In this document: positions 18,756 to 27,849 of the stretch, piece after piece
How positions within the stretch are numbered: position 1 is the stretch's first letter
Layout: each line of letters begins with the position of its first letter
Assembly (NCBI GenBank): GCA_012329065.1
Contig: JAAXPZ010000020.1
Coordinates: 1 to 48,419 of the forward strand
DNA length: 48,419 nt
Origin: Sulfurovum sp.
GTDB lineage: Bacteria > Campylobacterota > Campylobacteria > Campylobacterales > Sulfurovaceae
Reading direction: 5' to 3'
Position numbers and translations under genes: made by a program
Notes under the pieces: generated by a model
The model's database searches: none
What the model was told of the DNA's origin: nothing
Seen by the model: the letters and a program-made list of their open reading frames with translations, nothing else

Positions 18756-20033
18756 TTACAAAGGAGTCTTTTTTAGACTCCTTACCCTCAACTTCACGCT
18801 ATTGTCTACCAAATCAAATTCATCACCTACTTCAATCTCAACTAATGGTATTTTTTTACCATCTTTATTTACTTGGGCCCAAGATTCATGTATCTGCTTG
18901 CTCGAATCTAGTAAACTCAATCTAGAAAGTATTGCTTCAAGGCTTCTGCTTTTATCTATCATCACAAAATTTATTATCTCCTGCATCCTATTTGTATGAG
19001 GAATCGTTAGTGCCTCAAGCTGATTTAGCCTATGCCCCATAGCTGTATTTAGCTCATTTTTAACATTTTCAAACTGCTTATTTGTCACAAAAAGCCTATT
19101 GGGAATAGACGAACGAGATAATTCTTCTAAGAGGCTAGAAACTTCCTGTCTTTGTGATAACAATATCTGCATTATCCTATGCTTGAGCCGCTCCTCTTGT
19201 TCGTTCAGTATCATAAGGACTTCATCACCATCAGGCAATATCATCTCCATGGCTGCACTTGGCGTAGGAGCTCTGAGGTCTGCAACCATATCAGAAATCA
19301 ACATATCCACCTCATGACCTACCGCACTCACGACTGGAGTAACAGCTTCAAAGATTGAGTCCGCAACTCTCTCCTCATTGAATGCCCAGAGATCCTCACT
19401 GCTTCCACCACCACGAGCCAGTACGATAATATCAGTGCCTAAGCTATCCGCATATTCAATACCTTGTGCTATCTCAAAAGATGATTGTTCCCCCTGCACC
19501 AGTACATCTATAATTACAATTTCAACTGCATTCCATCTCTTTTTTGCAACCTTGAGCATATCTTGTAGTGCTGCCCCAGTGGATGATGTGATTATTGCTA
19601 TTTTACTAATATATTTAGGTATAGATTTTCTTCTAACACTCTCAAAATAGCCTTTTGCTTTTAGCTTCTGCTTTAGTTGTTCAAATGCAAGTGCAAGTGC
19701 ACCCTTACCGTATGGTTCAACCTTAGTAGCTATGAGCTGATACTCTCCTCTTGGGGTATAAACACCGATTGAGCCATCCACAACAATATGCTCTCCTTTT
19801 TTAAGCTCAAATTTCAACTTCGTTGCAGTTGATCTCCACATCACAGATTTTACGCTACTTTCTTTGTCTTTGATTGAAAAATATATATGACCGCTGTTGT
19901 GATAAGTGACAGACGCTACCTCACCCTCTACTGTAATATGCAAAAATGTTGCCTCTAGGAGGGATTTTATCTTGGTGTTTAAGGAGCTCACGCTCATCAT
20001 TTGTGACATTATTGCCTCATTGGATGGATTCAT
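18756..20033 (-). CDS. xseA: Exodeoxyribonuclease VII large subunit (XseA)
   Basis: XseA with XseB degrades single-stranded DNA from both ends and acts in repair. The N-terminal OB fold (about residues 10-110; [22 protein letters not shown]) is followed by the catalytic domain with [21 protein letters not shown], the nuclease motif [21 protein letters not shown] and [28 protein letters not shown]-like sequence (here ending SAAME), and then a long coiled-coil. A GTG at 20039 opens the frame, but ATG 20033 is preceded by AAAAGGTGG at proper spacing and is preferred. It is convergent with groEL and follows menG/ubiE by 44 bp. The xseB partner is not in the window. Confidence 0.93.
   Translation of the reverse strand: [425 protein letters not shown]
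18761..18783. terminator. Hairpin shared by the convergent ends of groEL and xseA
   Basis: AAGGAGTCT (18761-18769) and AGACTCCTT (18775-18783) form a perfect 9-bp stem with a T5 loop. It lies 15 bp after the groEL stop but inside the last codons of xseA on the other strand. Without a long T-run on either side it may be a structural or bidirectional terminator serving both genes. Confidence 0.5.
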
Positions 20034-20056
20034 TTCCACCTTTTATGCATGTTGCT

Positions 20057-20077
20057 GGTGAATAAATCCACCCTACA
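20057..20077 (-). repeat. Short hairpin with TGTAGGGTGG core after menG/ubiE
   Basis: Directly after the stop codon of menG/ubiE the minus strand reads TGTAGGGTGGATTTATTCACC. GGTGGA and UUCACC pair as six base pairs around a 4-nt loop, with one G-U pair that would be A-C on the opposite strand. It resembles the AGGGG-core hairpins after serS and elsewhere in the window and fills most of the gap to xseA. Confidence 0.45.
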
Positions 20078-20815
20078 TTATTTCTTTTGAGCTATCAAAA
20101 GTGTAGATATGCCCATCGAAAAAGATTTGACATATTTCATTTCAAATCCTGCCTCTTCCAATTCTTGACTCAACATTTCTGTAGTCAAGAACTCTTCTAT
20201 AGATTCTGGCAGATACTTATATGCTTTATAATTTTTAGAGATCAGACCACCAATTCTAGGCAGTACTTTTTTCATAGCAAAGTCTACCATTTTACCCAAT
20301 ATACCAGACTTCTTCTGTTTCGTAAATTCTAAAATCATTACAATTCCATCTGGCTTTAATACTCGATGAAACTCGCGTAGAGCCTCTACTCTATCAACTA
20401 CATTGCGGATACCATATGAGATAGAAACCACATCTGTACTTTCTTTCGATATAGGTAATTTCTGAGCTTTTCCTTCTATTAATTCTGCGAAATCAACCTT
20501 GGCTCTTGCAACTTCTAGCATTCCTACTGACGGATCTATTCCTACATATTTTTCTATGCTTATTCCAAGCTTGTGGGCTTGTTCTCTCCAGTAGATGAGC
20601 AGGTCACCCGTGCCTGTAGCAACATCAGTGACTTGACTAAGCTTTTTTTTATCCAAAATCTCAAATGCCTTGTCACAACCTTTTTTACGCCACTGAATAT
20701 CTATACCCATACTAAGTACTCGATTTGCCCTGTCGTATGTGGGTGCTATATCATCAAACATACTAACAATTTTCTCTTGTTTCTCTTTACTATTTTCTAA
20801 TTTTTCAATTCCCAA
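20078..20815 (-). CDS. ubiE: Demethylmenaquinone (or ubiquinone) C-methyltransferase UbiE/MenG
   Basis: The 245-residue protein is a class I SAM methyltransferase of the UbiE/MenG family, which makes the last methylation in menaquinone synthesis. Family signatures are YDRANRVLSMGIDIQWRKK near the N-terminus and the SAM loop DVATGTGDLLI, then SYGIRNVVDRVEALREFHRVLKPDG. Campylobacterota use menaquinone, so the demethylmenaquinone role (menG) is expected. The start is a TTG at 20815 with GGAG about 8 nt upstream, overlapping the end of ribD by 11 bp. A downstream start is possible. Confidence 0.92.
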   Translation of the reverse strand: MGIEKLENSKEKQEKIVSMFDDIAPTYDRANRVLSMGIDIQWRKKGCDKAFEILDKKKLSQVTDVATGTGDLLIYWREQAHKLGISIEKYVGIDPSVGMLEVARAKVDFAELIEGKAQKLPISKESTDVVSISYGIRNVVDRVEALREFHRVLKPDGIVMILEFTKQKKSGILGKMVDFAMKKVLPRIGGLISKNYKAYKYLPESIEEFLTTEMLSQELEEAGFEMKYVKSFSMGISTLLIAQKK

Positions 20816-21797
20816 GCTGTCTGCTCCATATCGTTAGATCAATATCTTTTTTATCTGTGTGCAAAAATTCTAAATCCATATCGATATTATAAGATATTTC
20901 ATTACTGGAGAGCTTAGGAGTCTGATAATGCAGAAACCAATCTATCCTGTTATCAAGTGCTTTAAGCATGCCCTCACCACCTTCAACTAAAACAAAAGAA
21001 GGTTTGGCTAAAAAATCCAAATTGTCCACTATCTCTATATCTCTATTTGTAATACTAAAAAGAGGGATGTCTCTATCAAAATTATCTTCTTTTGTATATA
21101 TCTTTATATCAGGTGCTCTCGCTCCAGTAAATCTACAATCCAAAGTAGGCTTGTCAATCCTAACTGTATTGCCACCTACAAGCAAAGAATTACAAGCTTC
21201 TCTTAGCTGATGTACCTGTGCAAGTGAAGATTTGGAACTCAAGTATCCTCCACCTATACGACCATTGTTTGTCTGAGCTATTTTAAAAAGTACAAATGCC
21301 CTATCTTGCCATATCACAAAAGGCTCTATCAAATCTTTACACTCTTTTTCTAATACACCCACAGTGACATTTTTAAGCATATGTGAACCACCGCTATGAT
21401 CAACTATTGGGTCTTTTGTGCCTATAAGTATCTCTTTTAATTTCAAATCGTTCAATAGAGATGCACAAGATGGTGTTTGTCCTATATGAGAGCATGGCTC
21501 AAGTGTAACATAGATACTACATTTAGCAAAAGTATTTTTAGGGAGCTTTAAAAGAAAACTATGTGATAACTGGGCATCATATTTATCAAAATTTATCTTA
21601 GTCTTAGATATTTTTTCATATGCGGACAGAAGAGCCAGAACCTCTGCGTGAGAAGTGCCTGCCTTCTGGTGTGCCTTGATAGCTAATATCTCAGCATCTA
21701 TAACAATCACTGCAGCTACTGCAGGGTTTGGATAGGTTAGTAGCTGATACTCCCAAGCCTTGTCAAGGGCAAGTTGCATATAAAATTCATGATTCAC
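20805..21797 (-). CDS. ribD: Riboflavin biosynthesis deaminase-reductase (RibD)
   Basis: RibD deaminates and then reduces the pyrimidine intermediate of riboflavin synthesis. The N-terminal deaminase domain has the zinc motif TSHAEVLAL with the proton-shuttling Glu and PCSHIGQTPSC with the two Cys ligands. The C-terminal half is a shortened and diverged reductase domain: SLLVGGNTVRIDKPTLDCR and FVLVEGGEGMLKAL are still recognisable. Total length is 330 residues versus about 365 in E. coli. The divergent reductase half is usual in this group. It overlaps ubiE downstream by 11 bp and is followed upstream by rimP after 27 bp. Confidence 0.9.
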   Translation of the reverse strand: MNHEFYMQLALDKAWEYQLLTYPNPAVAAVIVIDAEILAIKAHQKAGTSHAEVLALLSAYEKISKTKINFDKYDAQLSHSFLLKLPKNTFAKCSIYVTLEPCSHIGQTPSCASLLNDLKLKEILIGTKDPIVDHSGGSHMLKNVTVGVLEKECKDLIEPFVIWQDRAFVLFKIAQTNNGRIGGGYLSSKSSLAQVHQLREACNSLLVGGNTVRIDKPTLDCRFTGARAPDIKIYTKEDNFDRDIPLFSITNRDIEIVDNLDFLAKPSFVLVEGGEGMLKALDNRIDWFLHYQTPKLSSNEISYNIDMDLEFLHTDKKDIDLTIWSRQLGN

Positions 21798-21824
21798 AGT
21801 AGCTCCTTCATGAAGATGATACTC

Positions 21825-22256
21825 TCAGTTCCAATCTATATAGGTCTTGACAGTTCCTAGTTCATCATACTTGTATGTCTCTTTGCCCTGTTTTGTCTGT
21901 ACTACTATACACTTGTCATCTGCTGACAACAAAATACCCTTACCTTTGTCTACACCAATGATTTTGAATTTGATACTCTCACCAACAGTATACTTAAAAT
22001 GGATTGGCTTGGTTAATTTACGCTCTAGTCCAGGAGAGCTAACTTCTAAAGTATATCTCCCTCCCATTGGAGGGTTTACATCCAGAAAAACAGAGAGCTC
22101 TCTTGATATATCCGCACAAAGCTCCAAAGACACTCCATCATCTTGTGCCACATAGACACGATATATTGTCTGCTCGCCTTCTGTCACTATTTCTGTATCA
22201 TAAAAAGTAGCATTGTTTGCCTCTACTATCTTAGCTATCTGCTGTTCAAGATTCAT
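21825..22256 (-). CDS. rimP: Ribosome maturation factor RimP
   Basis: RimP helps 30S subunit assembly. The 143-residue protein has the two family domains: an N-terminal alpha/beta domain ending in YTLEVSSPGLERKLTK, which is the strongest family signature, and a C-terminal SH3-like barrel from about residue 90. It overlaps rbfA by 11 bp. The rimP-rbfA-infB-ylxR set is transcribed from the thrB side and is a ribosome maturation and initiation cluster. Confidence 0.93.
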   Translation of the reverse strand: MNLEQQIAKIVEANNATFYDTEIVTEGEQTIYRVYVAQDDGVSLELCADISRELSVFLDVNPPMGGRYTLEVSSPGLERKLTKPIHFKYTVGESIKFKIIGVDKGKGILLSADDKCIVVQTKQGKETYKYDELGTVKTYIDWN

Positions 22257-22623
22257 CTTTTTGCTCGCTGTTCTTTTTGCTCGCTATCTGATCAAAAAGA
22301 GCATCCATCTTTGTAATATGCTCTAAGTGTGTATCAAACTCAAATACAAAATTAGGAGCTTTATACCACCCTTCACTATCTCTAATATAATTTTTCAGAT
22401 GTGGAGATACTTTTCTCAGCTGTTTGAGTGCTTCGCCCTGCTCTTTATCATCTAGTCCGATGGGGTCTAGGTAAACTCTTGCATCATATCGTCCTCGCGA
22501 ACATACTACCTCAATAACATTTAAATGACTAATCCTATTGTCGTCCAAAGTACCCAAGGCCTCTGGTAAAAGATCTTTGAGTATAGATTCTGTTCGTTTT
22601 CTCTTTATCTCGGTTGGGGTCAT
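22246..22623 (-). CDS. rbfA: Ribosome-binding factor A (RbfA)
   Basis: RbfA binds the 30S subunit and aids processing of the 16S rRNA 5' end. The 125-residue length and the KH-like fold pattern fit: [15 protein letters not shown] at the N-terminus, a central [18 protein letters not shown]-like strand-helix segment (here [16 protein letters not shown]), and the basic PHLKNYIRD helix followed by APNFVFEFD. It overlaps infB by 4 bp (ATGA) and rimP by 11 bp, indicating coupled translation. Confidence 0.9.
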   Translation of the reverse strand: MTPTEIKRKRTESILKDLLPEALGTLDDNRISHLNVIEVVCSRGRYDARVYLDPIGLDDKEQGEALKQLRKVSPHLKNYIRDSEGWYKAPNFVFEFDTHLEHITKMDALFDQIASKKNSEQKDES

Positions 22624-25349
22624 AGACTAGCTTGCTCCTCAACCTCTTTGAACGCCTCGATTACATCACCCTCTTTGATGTCATTGAAGTTCTCAAGCAT
22701 AATACCACACTCATATCCATTCTTGACCTCTTTAACATCATCGTTAAATCGCTTAAGTGAAGATATTTTACTTGTATAAATCACTACTCCATCACGAATC
22801 AGTCTTGCGGATGCATTTCTTTCTATCATGCCATCGCTGACTTTACATCCTGCAATAGTGCCTACTTTTGCTACAGCAAAGGTCTCTCTAACCTCAGCTT
22901 GCCCTGTCACTTCTTCGTTCAGAACTGGGCTCATTAGTCCACCAAGAAGAGCTTTGACTTCATCGATAATATCGTATATAATGGAGTAAGTTTTTATCTC
23001 AACACCAAGCTCTTTCGCTTTGTTTTTCACAGCTCCTGTTGGTCTAACATTGAATCCTACGATAATAGCATTTTCGCTAGCATCAGCAAGAGTAATATCG
23101 CTTTCTGTTATGCCACCTACACCTTCGTGAATGATTTCGACTTTTACTTCTTCGTTTTTGAGCTCCATCAATGCACCCTTGATCGCCTCAAGTGACCCCT
23201 GAACATCTGTCTTGACAATCAATGGTAGCTTTTTAATCTGCCCTTCAGCTATCAGTGCACCAAGTTCATCTATAGAGACCTTGGTACTCTTGGAGAGCTC
23301 TTTTGTTCGCATGTATTCTCTTCTCTTGCCAGCAAGGTCTCTTGCGTCTTTTTCACTCTCCATCGCGACTAAAATTTCTCCTGCCTTGGGAACCTCTTGG
23401 AGTCCAACTATTGCTGAAGGGGTACTAGGACCTATCGACTTAACTCTGCTTCCATCATCCAGTATAAGATTTTTGACACGCCCAAAAGTAGTACCTGCTA
23501 TTACAGTATCACCTACATTTAGCGTACCATTTTTGATAATAATATTTGCTACAGAACCAAAACCCTTCTGTATAGAGCTCTCAACGATGATAGCTTTTGC
23601 TTTTCTTGTAGGATCAGCTGTGAGCTCCATCACCTCTGACTGTACCAATATAGTCTCTAAAAGATTATCTATGCCTAGTCCTGAATGTGCGGATACGGGG
23701 ATAAATTCATACTCACCACCCCAGTCTACGGAAAGTACACCTATTTCGGCAAGTTGGGATTTAATATTATCTGGATTGGCAGATTCTTTGTCCATTTTAT
23801 TGATAGCTATGATTATAGGTACACCGGCTGCTTTTGCATGAGAGATAGATTCTTTTGTCTGTGGCATCACGCCATCATCTGCTGCTACTACAATAATAGC
23901 AATATCAGTAGCCTGTGCACCACGAGCTCTCATCTGAGTAAATGCAGAGTGTCCAGGAGTATCTATAAAAGTTATTTTATGTCCATTTTTCTCTACTTGG
24001 TAGGCACCCACATGCTGTGTAATACCGCCTGCTTCTTTGTCTGCTACTTTGGCTGATCGTATCTTGTCAAGCAATGATGTTTTTCCATGATCTACATGAC
24101 CCATAATGGTAATGACAGGTGGTCTTGTCTCTGCGTTGGTATCATCACAAGCATCATAGACATCCACATAATCCAAGGCATCTAATGGATTTATAGTTTT
24201 TACTTCCACTTCAAACTCTTCTGCCAATATTTCAATAGAATCTTTATCTAAGAAGTCATTTTTTGTGACCATTGTCCCGAGAGCAAAGAGTACTTTCACC
24301 ACTTCTCCTACATTCTTGCCGACCTTCTCAGCAAATTCATAAACTCGTACATCTTCAGGGATACTTATCACGCTAACCTTCTCTTCAGACTCTAATCTGA
24401 TATATTTTTTCTTTTTGCCGCCACGCCTGATAGAGCGCCTACCTTGCGGTCTATACTGTTGTCTATTCTGACCAATGCCTTGAGCCGCTCTTTTTTTAGC
24501 TTCTGCTCTTCGCTTCTCTTCTTGACGCTTCATCTCTTCATAAATATTCTTATCAGAGAAGTCTAACAATACTACTTCTTCCTCTTCATATAGCTCTACG
24601 CTTCCGCCCAAACTTCGATCGCCCATTATTTCAATTCTAGCACCAGTATCTTTGGCCTCAGCTATTCTTTTTGCTTTTTTCTTTTTTGGTGGAGTTGGCT
24701 GCCCACCACCAGATCCAGACAGAGAGATGTTTCTACTAGCTTTTACTGGGGCTCGTTTTGCCTTTTTGACAATTGTAATGCCTCTTCTTCCTAGAACTCT
24801 TCTAGGTCTTGGCTTTTTCTCTTCTGGTTCTTTCTCACTATCTTCTACTGTCTCTTGAATAGTGGATTGTTGAACTTTTGGACTTCTTTCGGTTTCTTTT
24901 TTCTCTATTTTTTTTTCATTAGTTGCTTTTTCGTCAGTTGCTTTTTCACTAACTGTTTTTTTGTCATCTACTTTTTCAAGAGCTTTGCTTTCGTCTGTAC
25001 TCTTTTGTTTGTCTTCTTTTGAAACTTGAGTGCTTGCCTCAGCTTTTTTGTCATCAGTAGGTTTTTTACTCTGCTCAGGCTTCTTTTTGGGCTTCTCTTC
25101 GTCAGGTTCTTCCGTCTTTTCGCTAGAGCTTTTTTTGCTTGCTATTTTTGGTTTTGGCACTACCTTTTTTTCTTCACTAGCAGGAAGTGTACCTGTCATA
25201 ACATAGTCCATAAGCACAGCTGCTTGATCCAAACTTATAGAGCTTGCCGCCACCTTCACATCAAACCCAAGCTTTTTAGCCTTCTCTAGTATATCACTAT
25301 TGGACATTCCAGCTTCTGCTGCAATCTCCTGGATCTTAACTTTATCCAT
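22620..25349 (-). CDS. infB: Translation initiation factor IF-2 (InfB)
   Basis: IF-2 is the GTPase that places initiator tRNA and joins subunits. The 909-residue protein has an N-terminal IF2 domain ([22 protein letters not shown]), then a long charged linker (about residues 60-215) dominated by Lys, Glu, Ser and Asp. A conserved G domain follows with G1 GHVDHGKTS near residue 415, G3 DTPGHSAF, and G4 NKMD, then domains II to IV. All GTPase motifs are intact. It overlaps ylxR by 8 bp and rbfA by 4 bp. The linker is a variable region in the family and is unlikely to be globular. Confidence 0.97.
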   Translation of the reverse strand: MDKVKIQEIAAEAGMSNSDILEKAKKLGFDVKVAASSISLDQAAVLMDYVMTGTLPASEEKKVVPKPKIASKKSSSEKTEEPDEEKPKKKPEQSKKPTDDKKAEASTQVSKEDKQKSTDESKALEKVDDKKTVSEKATDEKATNEKKIEKKETERSPKVQQSTIQETVEDSEKEPEEKKPRPRRVLGRRGITIVKKAKRAPVKASRNISLSGSGGGQPTPPKKKKAKRIAEAKDTGARIEIMGDRSLGGSVELYEEEEVVLLDFSDKNIYEEMKRQEEKRRAEAKKRAAQGIGQNRQQYRPQGRRSIRRGGKKKKYIRLESEEKVSVISIPEDVRVYEFAEKVGKNVGEVVKVLFALGTMVTKNDFLDKDSIEILAEEFEVEVKTINPLDALDYVDVYDACDDTNAETRPPVITIMGHVDHGKTSLLDKIRSAKVADKEAGGITQHVGAYQVEKNGHKITFIDTPGHSAFTQMRARGAQATDIAIIVVAADDGVMPQTKESISHAKAAGVPIIIAINKMDKESANPDNIKSQLAEIGVLSVDWGGEYEFIPVSAHSGLGIDNLLETILVQSEVMELTADPTRKAKAIIVESSIQKGFGSVANIIIKNGTLNVGDTVIAGTTFGRVKNLILDDGSRVKSIGPSTPSAIVGLQEVPKAGEILVAMESEKDARDLAGKRREYMRTKELSKSTKVSIDELGALIAEGQIKKLPLIVKTDVQGSLEAIKGALMELKNEEVKVEIIHEGVGGITESDITLADASENAIIVGFNVRPTGAVKNKAKELGVEIKTYSIIYDIIDEVKALLGGLMSPVLNEEVTGQAEVRETFAVAKVGTIAGCKVSDGMIERNASARLIRDGVVIYTSKISSLKRFNDDVKEVKNGYECGIMLENFNDIKEGDVIEAFKEVEEQASL

Positions 25350-25584
25350 TCTCTCTAAACTCCTTCAAAATCGTAGATAATTTACTACGCTCTAATCTAA
25401 AACGCTTTGCCATACCATTCATTCTCTTATCATCAAAGCTACACTCTTTGCAGAGATAGATACTTCTTCCAAAACCTCGATATGAGACAATACTGTTATC
25501 AACTAACTGCAGTCTAATCAATTTGTTTTGGGATTCTCTTTGTCGGCAAGTGATGCACATGCGTATGGGATTGTTTTTTTTCAT
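25342..25584 (-). CDS. ylxR: YlxR-family putative RNA-binding protein (DUF448)
   Basis: This 80-residue basic protein has the family signature [18 protein letters not shown] at the N-terminus and [14 protein letters not shown] in the middle. YlxR proteins sit beside infB in most bacteria and are thought to bind RNA; the gene lies just before infB here and overlaps it by 8 bp. The Cys pairs suggest a metal or redox site but the family usually lacks proven zinc binding. Confidence 0.9.
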   Translation of the reverse strand: MKKNNPIRMCITCRQRESQNKLIRLQLVDNSIVSYRGFGRSIYLCKECSFDDKRMNGMAKRFRLERSKLSTILKEFRENG

Positions 25585-25607
25585 CGATATTATACCTAAA
25601 AGAGTTT

Positions 25608-25625
25608 AAGGGAGCTTCACCCCTT
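25608..25625 (-). repeat. Small hairpin just after thrB
   Basis: The minus strand reads AAGGGGTGAAGCTCCCTT immediately after the thrB stop codon; AAGGG and CCCTT give a 5-bp stem. It fills most of the 41-bp gap to ylxR and again places an AAGGGG core right after a stop codon. It is too weak alone to call a terminator, and the genes downstream probably continue in the same transcript. Confidence 0.35.
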
Positions 25626-26507
25626 CTAACCCTTGGCAATCACTCCGTGGTTGTCTAGTTCAAAAGTCATTACTCTAAAGTGTGAAAACCTATTTTGGAG
25701 TGCGACTGATATGCCTGCTGCATCATCTTCATAACAGAGAGAGAGAAAGCTTGAGCCACTTCCTGATAGCGTACTCATAAGTGCACCATTTTCTAGAGCT
25801 ATTTTTTGTACTTCTACTAATTCTGGCATCATTCTCATCCGCCTATCTTGATGAATTTTGTCCTTGGCTGCAATGCGAAGCTGATCCCATGATTCGCTCA
25901 TGAAGAGTGCTGTCATATATGCAGCACGGGATAGAGAATATACCAGCTCTTCCTTGCTATAAGACTTAGGGAGCACATGCCTAGACCTAGATGTAGAAAT
26001 TCTACGATCAGGCACTACCATTACGGCACGCAGGTGAGGTGGTAAGCGACGTTTTTTACTAAATACTCTACTGCCTTCTACACATGCCACATTGAAGCCT
26101 CCCATCACGCATGGCGTGATATTGTCTGGGTGTGGCTCATGCCTGAGAGCAAGGTTCAATATACTTCTTTTGTTGTACTTGGCACCAGCCACTACATAAG
26201 CAGCAGTGATAGCCGCAACAATCACAGCCGAAGAGCTTCCCATGCCTCTAGATATTGGGATTCTATTGATGAATTCAAAACGAAATGTCTCATCTTTGCC
26301 ACCTAATCTTCTATAATGTCTGTGAAATACATTTAAAAAAAGTGTATTTTTCTTGATTTTTGGGCTCTCTTCTCCTTCTCCTCGTGTAGAAATGCTCAGA
26401 AAACTAGATGGCTTTATACATACTTCATTTCTGAGATTCAAAGCCAATCCAAGCGTATCGAAACCTGGGCCTAGATTGGCACTTGTTGCTGGAACCGTTA
26501 TTTGCAA
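25626..26507 (-). CDS. thrB: Homoserine kinase (ThrB, GHMP family)
   Basis: ThrB phosphorylates homoserine in threonine synthesis. The 293-residue protein has the GHMP motif 1 VPATSANLGPGFDTLGLAL at the N-terminus, the ATP-binding motif 2 PISRGMGSSSAVIVA, and the C-terminal motif 3 in LMSTLSGSGSSFLSLC. LRHEPHPDNITPCVMGGF matches the homoserine kinase-specific region. Length is normal. It lies between tsaB (9 bp gap) and ylxR. Its place among translation and lipid A genes is the usual Campylobacterota arrangement rather than a functional pathway. Confidence 0.94.
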   Translation of the reverse strand: MQITVPATSANLGPGFDTLGLALNLRNEVCIKPSSFLSISTRGEGEESPKIKKNTLFLNVFHRHYRRLGGKDETFRFEFINRIPISRGMGSSSAVIVAAITAAYVVAGAKYNKRSILNLALRHEPHPDNITPCVMGGFNVACVEGSRVFSKKRRLPPHLRAVMVVPDRRISTSRSRHVLPKSYSKEELVYSLSRAAYMTALFMSESWDQLRIAAKDKIHQDRRMRMMPELVEVQKIALENGALMSTLSGSGSSFLSLCYEDDAAGISVALQNRFSHFRVMTFELDNHGVIAKG

Positions 26508-26516
26508 ATCACAACC

Positions 26517-26972
26517 TTATACTGCAGGCAAAATATATTGAGGCTTATTGTTATCATCAAAAGATACATTAACCAAATTATCTGGTAGCTCAAATACCTG
26601 CTCGACTTTTTCGTCAAACTTTTGTGTAATTATAGTCTCTTTTTCCTTGATAAAATAGAGCTTTCCCATAGCTTTGATTGGTTTTGATCTGTTTAGTTCA
26701 AAGGCAGACACTCCAACAAAGTCAATTCTTCTGACCATTTCTATCGTGCGAAGCATGATATATGTTAGTTTGATTGCCATATAACTACCTGGCCCATTAG
26801 CATATATAATTTTCTTTATCTCATATTTATTTAGCAACTCCTCTAATGTCTCAAGCAACACATCTGAAGTCTGTCCCTCAATCTCCAGGCTCTTAACCAA
26901 AATTGAATTTTGATAAATTCCTATCTGAATAGGTACAGCAATAGAATTTATCAGTAGTTCAGAATTAGGCAA
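26517..26972 (-). CDS. tsaB: Short TsaB-like protein (tRNA threonylcarbamoyladenosine complex)
   Basis: TsaB (YeaZ) is the scaffold partner of TsaD in making t6A on tRNAs that read ANN codons. This protein is 151 residues, much shorter than the roughly 230-residue E. coli TsaB. It retains the core motif NGPGSYMAIKLTYIMLRT (compare GPGSFTGLRIG) and an N-terminal actin-like beta sheet. The C-terminal half of the ASKHA fold is reduced. Compact TsaB versions are found beside lpxC and thrB in Campylobacterota, which supports the call. It overlaps lpxC by 8 bp. Confidence 0.7.
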   Translation of the reverse strand: MPNSELLINSIAVPIQIGIYQNSILVKSLEIEGQTSDVLLETLEELLNKYEIKKIIYANGPGSYMAIKLTYIMLRTIEMVRRIDFVGVSAFELNRSKPIKAMGKLYFIKEKETIITQKFDEKVEQVFELPDNLVNVSFDDNNKPQYILPAV

Positions 26973-27849
26973 AGCTCATCCCATAGTCTAAATCTTCTAG
27001 CTGCTCTATGGCGACAAATTCATAGTTATCGTCAAATTCAAAGATTTTTTTTGTCAGTCTATGATTCAACTCATGACTGCCTGCAAAAGCTGAATATTTT
27101 CCCAAAATATTATATCCTGTAACCATCATATCTCCCATCGCATCCAATATTTTGTGCCTCACAAACTCATTTTCAAAACGCAGACCTTCACGATTTAAAA
27201 CTTTTCTATTATCCAGACCAATTGCATTTTTGAGGCTTGCACCTAGTGCAAGGTTCTTACTCTGTAGGCTTTGCATATCTTTTGCAAAACCAAATGTTCT
27301 AGCTCTTGCTATCTCCTCTACAAAGCTTTTTTTACTAGCACGATAAAGATGAGACTGTCTTTTTATAGCAGGATGAGGAAATTCTATGTTAAATTCAAAG
27401 CTAGCATCCTTCGCGGGCTCAAACCTTGCAAACTTTTTACCATCTTTGATCTCTAGTATTTTTTTAATTCGTATTATCTTTTTTGGGCTGTTTTGTGCTT
27501 GCAGTCCAGCCTCGTCTAAAAGCATACAAAACGAAATTGCACTACCGTCCATAACTGGCATTTCATTGCTATCTACAGATATTCGAATATTATCAATGCC
27601 ATAAGCATACAATGCTGACAAGAAATGCTCTATGGTCGAGATGTAGCTATCACCTTTGCCTATGACTGTTGCCATGACTGTATTGACTACATTATCTATA
27701 GACAGAGGAATATCAACGGCGTGGTCACTACGATAAAATATAATACCTGCATCTGCATCCATGGGCTCAAGTAATAATTGTATCGGCTTACCCTTATGTA
27801 TACCTATGCCAGTAACTTTAACAGCTTTTGCAATCGTTCTTTGATGCAT
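26965..27849 (-). CDS. lpxC: UDP-3-O-acyl-N-acetylglucosamine deacetylase (LpxC)
   Basis: LpxC is the zinc-dependent committed step of lipid A synthesis. The 294-residue protein begins QRTIAKAVKVTGIGIHKGKP as usual. Zinc ligand and catalytic segments are present: STIEHFLSALYAYGIDN with the first His, VRHKILDAMGDM with His and Asp ligands, and the C-terminal GSHELNHRLTKKIFE with the catalytic His. MPVMDGSAISF is the substrate-binding stretch. It follows the M23 peptidase gene directly (zero gap) and overlaps tsaB, so envelope functions share one transcript. Confidence 0.96.
   Translation of the reverse strand: MHQRTIAKAVKVTGIGIHKGKPIQLLLEPMDADAGIIFYRSDHAVDIPLSIDNVVNTVMATVIGKGDSYISTIEHFLSALYAYGIDNIRISVDSNEMPVMDGSAISFCMLLDEAGLQAQNSPKKIIRIKKILEIKDGKKFARFEPAKDASFEFNIEFPHPAIKRQSHLYRASKKSFVEEIARARTFGFAKDMQSLQSKNLALGASLKNAIGLDNRKVLNREGLRFENEFVRHKILDAMGDMMVTGYNILGKYSAFAGSHELNHRLTKKIFEFDDNYEFVAIEQLEDLDYGMSFA

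Noticed and set aside
23212-23841. 209-codon open frame antisense to infB
   Set aside because: It is opposite the conserved GTPase and following domains of IF-2, so the coding strand is settled by that protein.
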